Source: Bacillota bacterium (GTDB lineage: Bacteria > Bacillota > Sulfobacillia > RBS10-35 > JAJYVN01). From it: DNA of 11,674 bases. Positions 5,720 through 11,674 of this stretch are shown piece by piece; position 1 is the stretch's first letter, and every line of letters begins with the position of its first letter. The stretch spans positions 1 to 11,674 of the forward strand of contig JAJYVN010000068.1 of assembly GCA_021791995.1 (NCBI GenBank), in the 5' to 3' direction. A program made the translations under genes and the position numbers. Under the pieces are notes generated by a model. It saw only the letters and a program-made list of their open reading frames with translations, did no database searches and was not told the DNA's origin.

Positions 5720-6073
5720 TTGCAGTCGATCTGGGGGACCGTTGTCATAAAGTATATCGGCACCGCCGTCCTGGCCGTACTGATCCTGCCCATGGTGAGC
5801 GGTGTGGGCTGGACGCACGCGCCGCTCCTCGCGGCGGTGATCACGATCCTGGGCTATGCGTTCGTTGACCGAGGTGTGCTGCCGCTTTTGGGCACCGAGG
5901 CGGCAGTGCTGGTAGACTTTCCGCTCGCGGTGATCGGGTACTGGCTTGCGGCGCGCCTCTTTCTCGGCGTTCCGCTCGGCATTGGTGGCGCACTCACATC
6001 GGGGGGGGCCTTCGCCGTCGGCGACATCATCTTTCACCAGTACATGCTGCGCAAGGGGGTTGGGGTCCGGTAG
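5720..6073 (+). CDS. DUF2512-like four-helix membrane protein
   Basis: The product is 117 residues if it begins at the TTG at 5720, which has GGGGGGA about six bases upstream. No ATG or GTG sits in frame nearby; the in-frame ATG at 5618 lies inside the divergent methyltransferase gene and is unlikely. Four hydrophobic segments are visible: I-G-T-A-V-L-A-V-L-I-L-P, L-L-A-A-V-I-T-I-L-G-Y, V-L-V-D-F-P-L-A-V-I-G-Y-W and a final weak one over A-F-A-V-G-D. The opening V-I-K-Y-I-G-T and the G-Y-x-x-x-D-R-G-V-L-P and V-D-F-P-L-A stretches recall the DUF2512 (YndM-like) family of spore formers, which has no assigned function. The polytopic layout with a charged C-terminal end (M-L-R-K-G-V-G-V-R) fits. 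It is closed by an 11-bp hairpin right after the stop codon. It is a lone gene on its strand in this stretch. Confidence 0.75.
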   Translation: MQSIWGTVVIKYIGTAVLAVLILPMVSGVGWTHAPLLAAVITILGYAFVDRGVLPLLGTEAAVLVDFPLAVIGYWLAARLFLGVPLGIGGALTSGGAFAVGDIIFHQYMLRKGVGVR

Positions 6074-6106
6074 CTCCCAGGGGGCAACGATGCGTCCCCC
6101 TGGGAG
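6074..6106. terminator. Long hairpin between convergent DUF2512-like and korB genes
   Basis: CTCCCAGGGGG (6074-6084) and CCCCCTGGGAG (6096-6106) form a perfect 11-bp stem with an 11-base loop. It begins at the base after the plus-strand stop codon and ends 8 bases before the end of korB on the other strand. No T tract follows on either side; a bidirectional attenuator or transcript-end stabiliser is likely. Confidence 0.7.
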
Positions 6107-6114
6107 TGCGGTGC

Positions 6115-7014
6115 TCATTGGAACTGCGCTGCCATCTTGGCGAAGGAGTCCTCCTCTAGCGGAACGGCCAACTCCGCCATGGGAGTTGTGGTATATCCCG
6201 GAAGAAATGAGTCGTACGGGGCCGTCGTCGTATCCTCATAGATCACACCGGTCACCAGGTCGTTGTGCTCGAGCAGCAACGAAAAGGCGGTGCCCCGATC
6301 ATGCGGATTGTATGATTCGTCGAGGCTGTACAGGTGGTTTTTAAACCATTGGTACACATCGAGTTTCTCGCCATTCTCCTCGATCGTCGCACGGTAGGTG
6401 ACGCAGGGGCTAAAGACGTTCAGCAGGGAGAAACCTCGATGCTGGATGGCTTGCACCATGAGGGCAGAGAGTTTGTTGGGATCACCCGAGAATCCCTGAC
6501 CGATCCAGGTGCACCCGTTAGCGAGTGCGACGCGTAGCGGATGGACGGGATTGTCGGCGGAACCATTCGGGGTGGTCGGGCTGTGAAAGCCTTGCGGCGA
6601 GGTTGGGCTCGTTTGCCCCTTGGTCAAGCCATATACCTGGTTGTCCATCACAAGGTATGTGACATCGACGTTACGCCGCACGGCATGCATGAAATGTCCC
6701 GCGCCGATCCCGTATCCATCGCCGTCCCCTCCGGCCGCGATGACGGTCAACTGGGGATTGGCAAGCTTAACGCCTTGGGCCACGGGTACAGACCGTCCAT
6801 GCAGCGTGTGCAGCCCGTAGGAGCGGAAGTAACTGTTGATCTTACCGGAGCAGCCAATGCCCGACACGACCACGACATCATCCGGCGAAAGACCAAGCTG
6901 GGCTGCCGCCTTCTGCAGGGCACTCAAGACCCCGAAGTCGCCGCACCGTGGGCACCAGGTAGGCCACTCACTCGCAAACGCCTTAGGCGATACGGGTGTT
7001 GTTGTCTCTGGCAT
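6115..7014 (-). CDS. korB: 2-oxoacid:ferredoxin oxidoreductase, beta subunit
   Basis: The product is 299 residues, normal for the beta subunit. It binds thiamine diphosphate and a 4Fe-4S cluster and, with the alpha/gamma partner, oxidises a 2-oxoacid such as 2-oxoglutarate or pyruvate with CoA, reducing ferredoxin. The ATG at 7014 has AAGGAGGT eight bases before it. Cluster cysteines are visible as W-C-P-R-C-G-D at 20-26, S-G-I-G-C-S-G-K at 51-58 and F-S-P-C-V-T-Y at 201-207. The thiamine diphosphate site is GGDGDGYGIGAGHF at 95-108, with D-N-Q-V-Y-G-L-T-K-G-Q-T-S-P-T-S following. The gene starts inside the last 32 nt of the alpha/gamma gene, so translation is coupled. The substrate cannot be decided from sequence alone; the kor symbol is a convention for this two-subunit type. 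Confidence 0.93.
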   Translation of the reverse strand: MPETTTPVSPKAFASEWPTWCPRCGDFGVLSALQKAAAQLGLSPDDVVVVSGIGCSGKINSYFRSYGLHTLHGRSVPVAQGVKLANPQLTVIAAGGDGDGYGIGAGHFMHAVRRNVDVTYLVMDNQVYGLTKGQTSPTSPQGFHSPTTPNGSADNPVHPLRVALANGCTWIGQGFSGDPNKLSALMVQAIQHRGFSLLNVFSPCVTYRATIEENGEKLDVYQWFKNHLYSLDESYNPHDRGTAFSLLLEHNDLVTGVIYEDTTTAPYDSFLPGYTTTPMAELAVPLEEDSFAKMAAQFQ

Positions 7015-8749
7015 TGTTCAGGACCTCCTTACCGACGCGCTCGATTTCTGCGGGGCGGAACGGATCGCCGTCATACTTGCGCAACCCCGGCAGTTCCGGA
7101 CCGCCGCACTCCGCGCGGATCAGGTGTGCAAGCTGGCCGGTGGCGTTGTGCTCGCATACGACTACGTGGGGGCAACGTTCCAGGACGGGTTGAACCTCTT
7201 CTGCTGGGAACGGCCACAGCCGACGCACCTGCAGGACGGAGACTCTTTCGCCCGCTGCGTTGAGTCGCTCTGCAGCCTCGCACATGGGCCCCGTTGTGGA
7301 TCCGAAGCCGACCAGGAGAAGGTTTGGATCCTGTACGCCGTGCCAGGTGATACCCGGAAAGTCCACACTCGCAACCTTGCGCAGTCGCTTGTCATGAATT
7401 CTGGTGCGGATCTCTTGCTCCTCGGTGATCCTGCCTTCCCAGTCGTGCTCGTCGGCCGAGCTCAGGTGCGCTGCCCCCTTGGTCCCTGGAAGGGCGCGTG
7501 GCGAGATGCCATCCGGCTGATCGAGGTAGCGCAGAAAGCCGTCCGTCAATGCGCGAATGTCTTCGCTCCGCATAATCTTTCCGCGGTCGATGCGGATGCG
7601 GCTCAAATCAAAGTTTTCCACCGTCATCTTACCCATACCAAGCGTCAGGTCCATCGCGACAATCACCGGGCATTGGTGTCGATCCGCGAGGTTGAAGGCC
7701 TCGGCCATGTCGTAGAAGCACTCCTCGATCGTTCCGGGGGCGATCACCACGCGGGGGATCTCTCCATGCGAGCCATACACCATCTCGTTCACGTCGCCCT
7801 GTTCTGGCTTGGTGGGCAGCCCCGTTGCTGGCCCCGCCCGCTGCACATCGACGATAACGAGTGGGGTTTCCGTCAGACCAGCCAAACCCAGGGCCTCCTG
7901 CATCAGGCTGAAGCCAGGGCCGGATGTGGAAGTCATCGCCCGCGCACCGGCGTAGTTGGCACCAATGGCCATGAGCACTGCGGACATTTCATCCTCCGCC
8001 TGGACCACGGCCCCACCCACCTTGGGGACCTCTCGGGCCATCCATTCCATGATCATGGAGGCCGGTGTGATGGGATAGGCCGCGAGGAAGCGGCAGCCAC
8101 CCGCTAGCGCGCCAAAGGCAGCGGCATAGTCCCCCTCGAGCGAGGGGCGCACCTGCGGATGGCTAATCGGCGCGATCTGCAAATGCGGTACGTCGGCGTA
8201 GTGCTCTTTAATGTAGTTATACCCGCGTTCCAACGCAGCGTAGTTGGTCTGGACGATCTGTTCGCCCTTCCGACCAAATGTCTTCTGCACCAGTTCCCGG
8301 AAGGCGTCGAGGTTCAGGCCGGTCACCGCACTCGTGGCGCCCATCGCGACCATATTCCAGTACAGATCACTGCCGAGTTCCCCTGCGATGCCATGGAAAG
8401 GAACTGTCATCAACTGAACACGTGCCCCTTCCGGGACCGTGGCCTTCATCGTTGTGTCAGCCAGGATCACGCCACCATCGCTCATTTCCGCCAGGTTGCG
8501 GTCGATGGACTCCTGCGCACCCTTGGCGTCGATCACCAGCACGTCCGTGTGATCGCCAACGGCGGACACGGGACGATGTGAGATGCGCACTTGATAGTTG
8601 GTGTGCCCGCCCTTGATGCGGGACATGAAGTTGCGGTAGCCGAACGTGTAGTATCCAAGCCGGTTGCAGGCGGTGAGGAACACCTCGCCGGGCTTCTCAA
8701 TGCCGGACCCCTGTTCGCCACCGACCTTCCATACGAGCTCGGACCGCAT
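6983..8749 (-). CDS. korA: 2-oxoacid:ferredoxin oxidoreductase, fused gamma-alpha subunit
   Basis: The product is 588 residues from the ATG at 8749, which has AAAGGGGTGA a few bases upstream; an in-frame ATG at 8773 lacks such a signal. Residues 1-190 are the gamma domain (G-G-E-Q-G-S-G-I near the start, F-M-S-R-I-K-G-G-H-T-N-Y at 41-52). Residues 205-588 are the alpha domain, with the hallmark YPITPAS at 225-231, T-S-G-P-G at 275-279 and Q-R-A-G-P-A-T-G-L-P-T at 303-313. The C-terminal part (V-G-F-G-S-T-T-G-P onward) is the usual transketolase-C-like domain. The gamma-alpha fusion with a separate beta subunit and no ferredoxin-like delta is the archaeal/actinobacterial/Firmicute two-subunit layout. 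It is the first gene of a two-gene minus-strand operon and overlaps korB by 32 nt. It is cytosolic and donates electrons to ferredoxin. Long antisense open frames over it are shadows. Confidence 0.95.
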   Translation of the reverse strand: MRSELVWKVGGEQGSGIEKPGEVFLTACNRLGYYTFGYRNFMSRIKGGHTNYQVRISHRPVSAVGDHTDVLVIDAKGAQESIDRNLAEMSDGGVILADTTMKATVPEGARVQLMTVPFHGIAGELGSDLYWNMVAMGATSAVTGLNLDAFRELVQKTFGRKGEQIVQTNYAALERGYNYIKEHYADVPHLQIAPISHPQVRPSLEGDYAAAFGALAGGCRFLAAYPITPASMIMEWMAREVPKVGGAVVQAEDEMSAVLMAIGANYAGARAMTSTSGPGFSLMQEALGLAGLTETPLVIVDVQRAGPATGLPTKPEQGDVNEMVYGSHGEIPRVVIAPGTIEECFYDMAEAFNLADRHQCPVIVAMDLTLGMGKMTVENFDLSRIRIDRGKIMRSEDIRALTDGFLRYLDQPDGISPRALPGTKGAAHLSSADEHDWEGRITEEQEIRTRIHDKRLRKVASVDFPGITWHGVQDPNLLLVGFGSTTGPMCEAAERLNAAGERVSVLQVRRLWPFPAEEVQPVLERCPHVVVCEHNATGQLAHLIRAECGGPELPGLRKYDGDPFRPAEIERVGKEVLNNARDNNTRIA

Positions 8750-8771
8750 GGGGATCACCCCTTTCCGGGTC

Positions 8772-8799
8772 ATTATACCGCGCATAAGCGCCGGAGCAA
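8772..8799 (-). promoter_or_regulatory. Candidate sigma-A promoter of the korAB operon
   Basis: On the minus strand a perfect TATAAT lies at 8777-8772. The best -35 is TTGCTC at 8799-8794, only 3/6 to consensus, with a 16-base spacer. Transcription would begin near 8765, leaving a leader of about 16 bases that includes the ribosome-binding site. Confidence 0.5.
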
Positions 8800-8960
8800 C
8801 GACAAGCGCATGCGGAGATGGAAAAAGAACGACATCCTGCCGTAGCTCTCCGTGCTTTTGGGTTCTTCAGCGAACGCCGGACTGCTCACCGTATGCGCCG
8901 ACAGTCGTCGGGAGAAGTTAGAGCGTACGGTAACCGAGCGCAAGAAAGGATGGCGGGAAC

Positions 8961-9287
8961 GTGCTTGGTGTTTTGGTCCGCTTTATTGTGGCTGCCCTGG
9001 TAATCCTCTTTCTCGGCTTTCTGCTCCCAGGCTTCCACATCACGGGGTTCTGGGATGCCATGCTCGCGGCGGCGGTGATTGCCTTATTCGGCTGGGCGGT
9101 GGAGTTTCTCTTCGGGCGCAGGGTTTCACCCTATGGGCGCGGACTGGTCGGTTTCCTGGTGGGGGCGGCGGTCATTTACGGTGCCCAGTTCTTCGTGAGC
9201 ACGATGAGTGTCAGCGTTCTCGGTGCTCTGCTCGCATCCCTGGTGATCGGTGTGATCGACGCGTTTGTTCCGAGTGAACTACGCTGA
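8961..9287 (+). CDS. Small four-helix membrane protein, phage-holin superfamily (YvlD-like)
   Basis: The product is 108 residues from a GTG at 8961, with AAAGGA about ten bases upstream. Four hydrophobic helices cover almost the whole chain: 5-24 (ending L-L-P-G-F-H-I), 32-51, 61-81 and 86-104. The P-G-F-x-x-x-G-F-W motif after helix 1, G-R-R-V-S-P-Y-G-R-G at 52-61 and I-G-V-I-D-A-F-V-P near the end match small proteins usually labelled phage holin family in spore formers. Despite the label, these are mostly chromosomal housekeeping membrane proteins with no shown role in lysis, and no lysin or phage gene is nearby. It is followed after 52 bp by the short lipoprotein-like gene in the same direction, so the two may be one transcript. 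Its role is unknown. Confidence 0.75.
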   Translation: MLGVLVRFIVAALVILFLGFLLPGFHITGFWDAMLAAAVIALFGWAVEFLFGRRVSPYGRGLVGFLVGAAVIYGAQFFVSTMSVSVLGALLASLVIGVIDAFVPSELR

Positions 9288-9339
9288 TACGGGTCTGGCC
9301 TAGGGTGGACCTGCATAGTCGTGCCAGGGGGGTGTCCGG

Positions 9340-9684
9340 ATGCGTCGGGCATGGCTTTTGCTGTCGGTCTATGTGACGTTGGCTCTCACGGCGTGTGCAC
9401 TCGTCGTTCGTACGCCGGGCCCGGCGGCGGTGGCAACACTGGCTCCAGTGGCTCCGGGGCGTGCGGCGGCGAGCGACATGGCAACGGGTGCCTGGCCGAT
9501 TTCCATGCGGTACGTGCAGGCCTTCCTCGATTCGAGTCTGCCCTCCCTATCGGTCGATGACCCACGCCTGCGGTCTGGCCTGTGGTTTGATCTGGTGAGC
9601 GTCCTCTTGGCCGCCTACCCCGCTCGGCCCGCAGGCGTGCTCTCGTCCGTCTTCCCTGGCCTGAGCGCTTCGGGACCATCGTGA
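9340..9684 (+). CDS. Short lipoprotein-like protein, possible SpoIIP N-terminal remnant
   Basis: The product is 114 residues. The ATG at 9340 has AGGGGGGTG five bases upstream, so translation looks real. The N-terminus (MRRAWLLLSVYVTLALTACA) is a signal sequence with a lipobox-like L-T-A-C, Cys at residue 19. Pro/Ala-rich sequence follows to about 50. Residues 53-108 include F-L-D-S-S-L-P-S-L at 61-69, an amphipathic stretch W-F-D-L-V-S-V-L-L-A-A-Y-P and L-S-S-V-F-P-G-L near the end. That alternation of x-L-P-x-L and Y-P-x-x-P-x-x-x-L repeats recalls the region ahead of the amidase domain in SpoIIP proteins, and spoIIP commonly sits just before lepA in spore formers. The amidase domain itself is absent: an in-frame TGA ends the gene and the next 290 bp encode nothing like it. 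The SpoIIP link is therefore a weak inference; otherwise it is an unknown envelope protein. Confidence 0.6.
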   Translation: MRRAWLLLSVYVTLALTACALVVRTPGPAAVATLAPVAPGRAAASDMATGAWPISMRYVQAFLDSSLPSLSVDDPRLRSGLWFDLVSVLLAAYPARPAGVLSSVFPGLSASGPS

Positions 9685-9866
9685 AGGAGTGCGCGGGTGG
9701 CGTTCCGATGGCTGCATCGGCCCGTTAGGCACTGTCCACTCGATGCACTTGGGGGCGTCACTTTTAAGGAAATCAACCGGCTGTCGCCCGCTGTCGCGCT
9801 GGGAGCCGGAGTGAGCTGCCGCCACCACTTCCATGGTGGAATGCGCCTGGGATGCGTTCCGCGTTC

Positions 9867-9931
9867 GCGGATCGGGGCGGTGGTACCTGCACCATCTGCG
9901 GATTGCGTTCGCCCATGCCACCCCGATCCGC
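9867..9931. repeat. Perfect 11-bp inverted repeat next to the lepA promoter candidate
   Basis: GCGGATCGGGG (9867-9877) is exactly complementary to CCCCGATCCGC (9921-9931), with 43 bases between. The right arm ends one base before TATAAT. It may be a paired operator or, in a read-through transcript, a long-range stem. Confidence 0.75.
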
Positions 9932-9932
9932 C

Positions 9933-9938
9933 TATAAT
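9933..9938 (+). promoter_or_regulatory. TATAAT -10 candidate upstream of lepA
   Basis: A perfect TATAAT lies 36 bases before the GTG start of lepA. No good -35 is found at 16-18 bases; TTGCGT at 9903-9908 is 24 bases away. There is no TGn extension, so it may need an activator or be fortuitous. Confidence 0.35.
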
Positions 9939-9974
9939 CAGCCTGTGCCGCTCTGTGGAACGGGAGGCTTTGGC

Positions 9975-11674
9975 GTGACGGAAGATCCGCGAGCCCGGAT
10001 CCGTAATTTCTCCATCATCGCCCACATTGACCACGGGAAGTCGACGCTTGCCGATCGTCTGATCGAGCGGACGGGCCTACTCAGCGCGCGCGAGATGTCG
10101 CACCAGGTGCTTGACTCGATGGCAATTGAGCGCGAGCGCGGCATCACGATTAAGGCGCAGGCGGTCCGTCTCCACTACTGCGGGCAGGACGGCTCCGATT
10201 ACACCCTCAATCTCATCGACACCCCTGGCCACGTCGACTTTCATTATGAGGTGTCTCGGTCACTGGCCGCTTGTGAGGGGGCGGTGCTCGTTGTGGATGC
10301 GACTCAGGGCGTTGAGGCGCAAACCCTCGCCAATCTCTATCTGGCTCTAGAGCACGATCTGGAGATCGTTGCTGTCATCAATAAGATTGACCTGCCTTCC
10401 GCGGATGTGGATCGCGTTCGCGAGCAGCTGGGAGATCTCGGTCTTGACACAAAGGACGTGTTGGCCGTCTCCGCCAAGGAGGGGTGGGGGATCGACGAAC
10501 TCCTGGATGCTGTGGTACGACGTATCCCCGCTCCCAAGGGTGATCCGGATGCCGCGCTACGGGCCCTGGTTTTTGACTCGACCTTTGATAGTTACAAGGG
10601 CGCCGTGGCATACGTACGTGTGGTGGATGGTCTTCTGCACGCAGGAGACCGGGTCCAACTGATGGCGACGGGCAAGACCTTCGAGGTGACGGAGTTGGGG
10701 GTGTTTACGCCCGCGCGAACGGCTGTGGCGGAGTTGCCCTGTGGTTCGGTCGGTTACATGGCCGCGTCGATGCGCAACGTCGCTGACTGTCGGGTGGGTG
10801 ACACGGTAACCTTGTCGGACCATCCGGCCGCAGAGGTGCTGGGCGGATATCGTCCCGCAAAGCCCATGGTGTTTGCCGGGCTGTATCCCATTGACTCAGG
10901 GGACTTCGGTCGCTTGCGCGAGGCCTTGGAGAAATTGCAGCTCAACGATGCGGCACTCTCCTTTGAGGCCGAGACATCGGCCGCGCTGGGGTTCGGCTTC
11001 CGCTGCGGGTTTCTGGGTCTTCTGCATATGGAGGTGGTCCAGGAGCGGCTGGAGCGGGAGTACCACCTGGAACTGATCGCCACGGCACCGTCGGTGCTGT
11101 ATCGGGTGACCCGCACCAGTGGGGAGGTTGTGGAGGTCGATAACCCCGCGCGTCTCCCCGGCCGGGACGTCATCGCCACGATCGCGGAGCCGCTTGTGAC
11201 CGCGTCGATCTTCACCCCGACGCAATTTCTCGGTCCCTTGCTGGACTTGTGCCGGGAGCGCCGTGGAGAGCAGACGGCCATGGAGTACCTCGATCCGACC
11301 CGTGTGCGCTTGGAGTATCGGATCCCCCTAGCGGAGATCATGTTTGACTTCTTTGACCAGTTAAAGTCACGCAGCCGTGGTTACGCCACGTTGGACTACG
11401 AGCTTTCTGAGTACGAGCCGGCCGATATGGTTAAGCTGGACGTTCTGGTTGCGGGGGATGTTGTGGACGCGCTCTCCTGCATTGTGCATCGCTCTCAGGC
11501 GGTCGCTCGTGGACGGCGGCTGATTACGCACCTGCGTAGCCTCATTCCGCGTCAACAGTTTGAGGTGGCCTTGCAGGCGGCGATCGGTGGCAAGATCATC
11601 GCGCGGGAGAACATTCCCCCTCTGCGCAAGGACGTTCTCGCCAAATGCTACGGGGGGGACATCACACGCAAGCG
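9975..11674 (+). CDS. lepA: Elongation factor 4 (LepA), GTPase, 3' end cut by window
   Basis: The frame is open from the GTG at 9975, with GGGAGG seven bases upstream, to the window edge, giving 566 codons of the usual ~600. LepA is a ribosome-associated translational GTPase related to EF-G that promotes back-translocation or assists ribosome assembly. All GTP-binding motifs are present: A-H-I-D-H-G-K-S-T (G1), R-E-R-G-I-T-I-K-A-Q (G2), D-T-P-G-H-V-D-F (G3), N-K-I-D-L-P (G4) and S-A-K-E-G (G5). Downstream, M-A-T-G-K, G-D-F-G-R-L-R-E-A-L, F-R-C-G-F-L-G-L-L-H-M and the LepA-specific C-terminal segment ending A-K-C-Y-G-G-D-I-T-R-K are in place. After G3 the residue is His (D-F-H-Y-E-V-S-R) where Asn is usual. 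It is the last gene in the window; hemW or hrcA commonly follow in related genomes, but that lies outside. Confidence 0.97.
   Translation, partial: MTEDPRARIRNFSIIAHIDHGKSTLADRLIERTGLLSAREMSHQVLDSMAIERERGITIKAQAVRLHYCGQDGSDYTLNLIDTPGHVDFHYEVSRSLAACEGAVLVVDATQGVEAQTLANLYLALEHDLEIVAVINKIDLPSADVDRVREQLGDLGLDTKDVLAVSAKEGWGIDELLDAVVRRIPAPKGDPDAALRALVFDSTFDSYKGAVAYVRVVDGLLHAGDRVQLMATGKTFEVTELGVFTPARTAVAELPCGSVGYMAASMRNVADCRVGDTVTLSDHPAAEVLGGYRPAKPMVFAGLYPIDSGDFGRLREALEKLQLNDAALSFEAETSAALGFGFRCGFLGLLHMEVVQERLEREYHLELIATAPSVLYRVTRTSGEVVEVDNPARLPGRDVIATIAEPLVTASIFTPTQFLGPLLDLCRERRGEQTAMEYLDPTRVRLEYRIPLAEIMFDFFDQLKSRSRGYATLDYELSEYEPADMVKLDVLVAGDVVDALSCIVHRSQAVARGRRLITHLRSLIPRQQFEVALQAAIGGKIIARENIPPLRKDVLAKCYGGDITRK

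Larger units (their letters stand above)
9685..9974 (+). other. 290-bp spacer upstream of lepA, hairpin-rich, no convincing gene
   Basis: The frame of the preceding gene stays open after its TGA up to 9978, with a GTG at 9697 and a GAAGGAG before it, but the resulting 93 residues look like nothing known and are Cys/His/Pro/Arg-rich in a non-protein-like way. Visible structure: CCGATG/CATCGG hairpin with a GCTG loop (9705-9720), CCACCA/TGGTGG hairpin (9822-9839), and a perfect 11-bp inverted repeat (9867-9931) ending one base before the lepA -10 candidate. Confidence 0.6.

Noticed and set aside
6836..8107. 423-codon plus-strand open frame over korB/korA
   Set aside because: It is antisense to well-recognised korA/korB sequence; long antisense frames are expected in GC-rich genes.
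8961..9287. Phage holin as sign of a prophage
   Set aside because: The family label is misleading: no lysin, portal, capsid or integrase gene is nearby, and neighbours are housekeeping genes.
9878..9894. T-box-like string (GCGGTGGTACCTGC)
   Set aside because: It resembles the T-box core GGTGGTACCGCG, but no Stem I, specifier loop or terminator/antiterminator pair is visible and lepA is not a T-box target. Probably chance.
9697..9978. Open frame of 93 codons with GTG start and a nearby GAAGGAG
   Set aside because: The translation is Cys/His/Pro/Arg-rich with no family resemblance, overlaps hairpins and the lepA promoter region, and reads as non-coding.

Overview
The window looks like a piece of chromosome from a GC-rich, endospore-forming Firmicute. 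It carries an alpha/beta-type small acid-soluble spore protein (SASP), a SpoVT regulator, an IreB-family phosphoprotein and a near-complete lepA. Shine-Dalgarno sequences are strong (AAGGAGG type) and GTG and TTG starts are common. The genus cannot be fixed from the sequence; Sulfobacillus-, Kyrpidia- or Alicyclobacillus-like lineages are plausible guesses only.

Layout. (1) 1-995 is insertion-sequence debris: the 5' end of an IS4/Tn5-like transposase at the window edge, abutting a truncated and frameshifted IS256-family transposase whose probable outer end lies near 995. (2) 1143-2065 holds two plus-strand genes, an SH3b-domain lipoprotein closed by a clear intrinsic terminator and then a SASP gene with a forespore (sigma-G-like) promoter. 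(3) 2126-3567 is a minus-strand gene pair: a membrane-anchored FMN-binding-domain protein followed 11 bp later by an RnfD/NqrB-like membrane protein. (4) 3902-4894 holds ireB-like and spoVT genes on the plus strand, each with its own candidate promoter. (5) 4923-6073 is a divergent pair, a SAM-dependent methyltransferase (minus) and a DUF2512-like membrane protein (plus). (6) 6115-8749 is a minus-strand operon for a two-subunit 2-oxoacid:ferredoxin oxidoreductase, with a fused gamma-alpha subunit overlapping the beta gene by 32 nt. (7) 8961-9684 holds a small four-helix (holin-superfamily) membrane protein and a short lipoprotein-like protein that faintly recalls the N-terminal part of SpoIIP. 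(8) After a structured 290-bp spacer, lepA runs off the right edge.

Working together: two themes are visible. One is sporulation (SASP, SpoVT, possibly the SpoIIP-like remnant beside lepA). The other is redox metabolism: KorAB reduces ferredoxin, and the FMN-binding/RnfD-like pair could carry electrons across the membrane to an extracytosolic flavin. A link between KorAB and that pair is only an inference from proximity. The pair is the best candidate for an under-described system here. No CRISPR array, tRNA, rRNA or intact prophage was seen.
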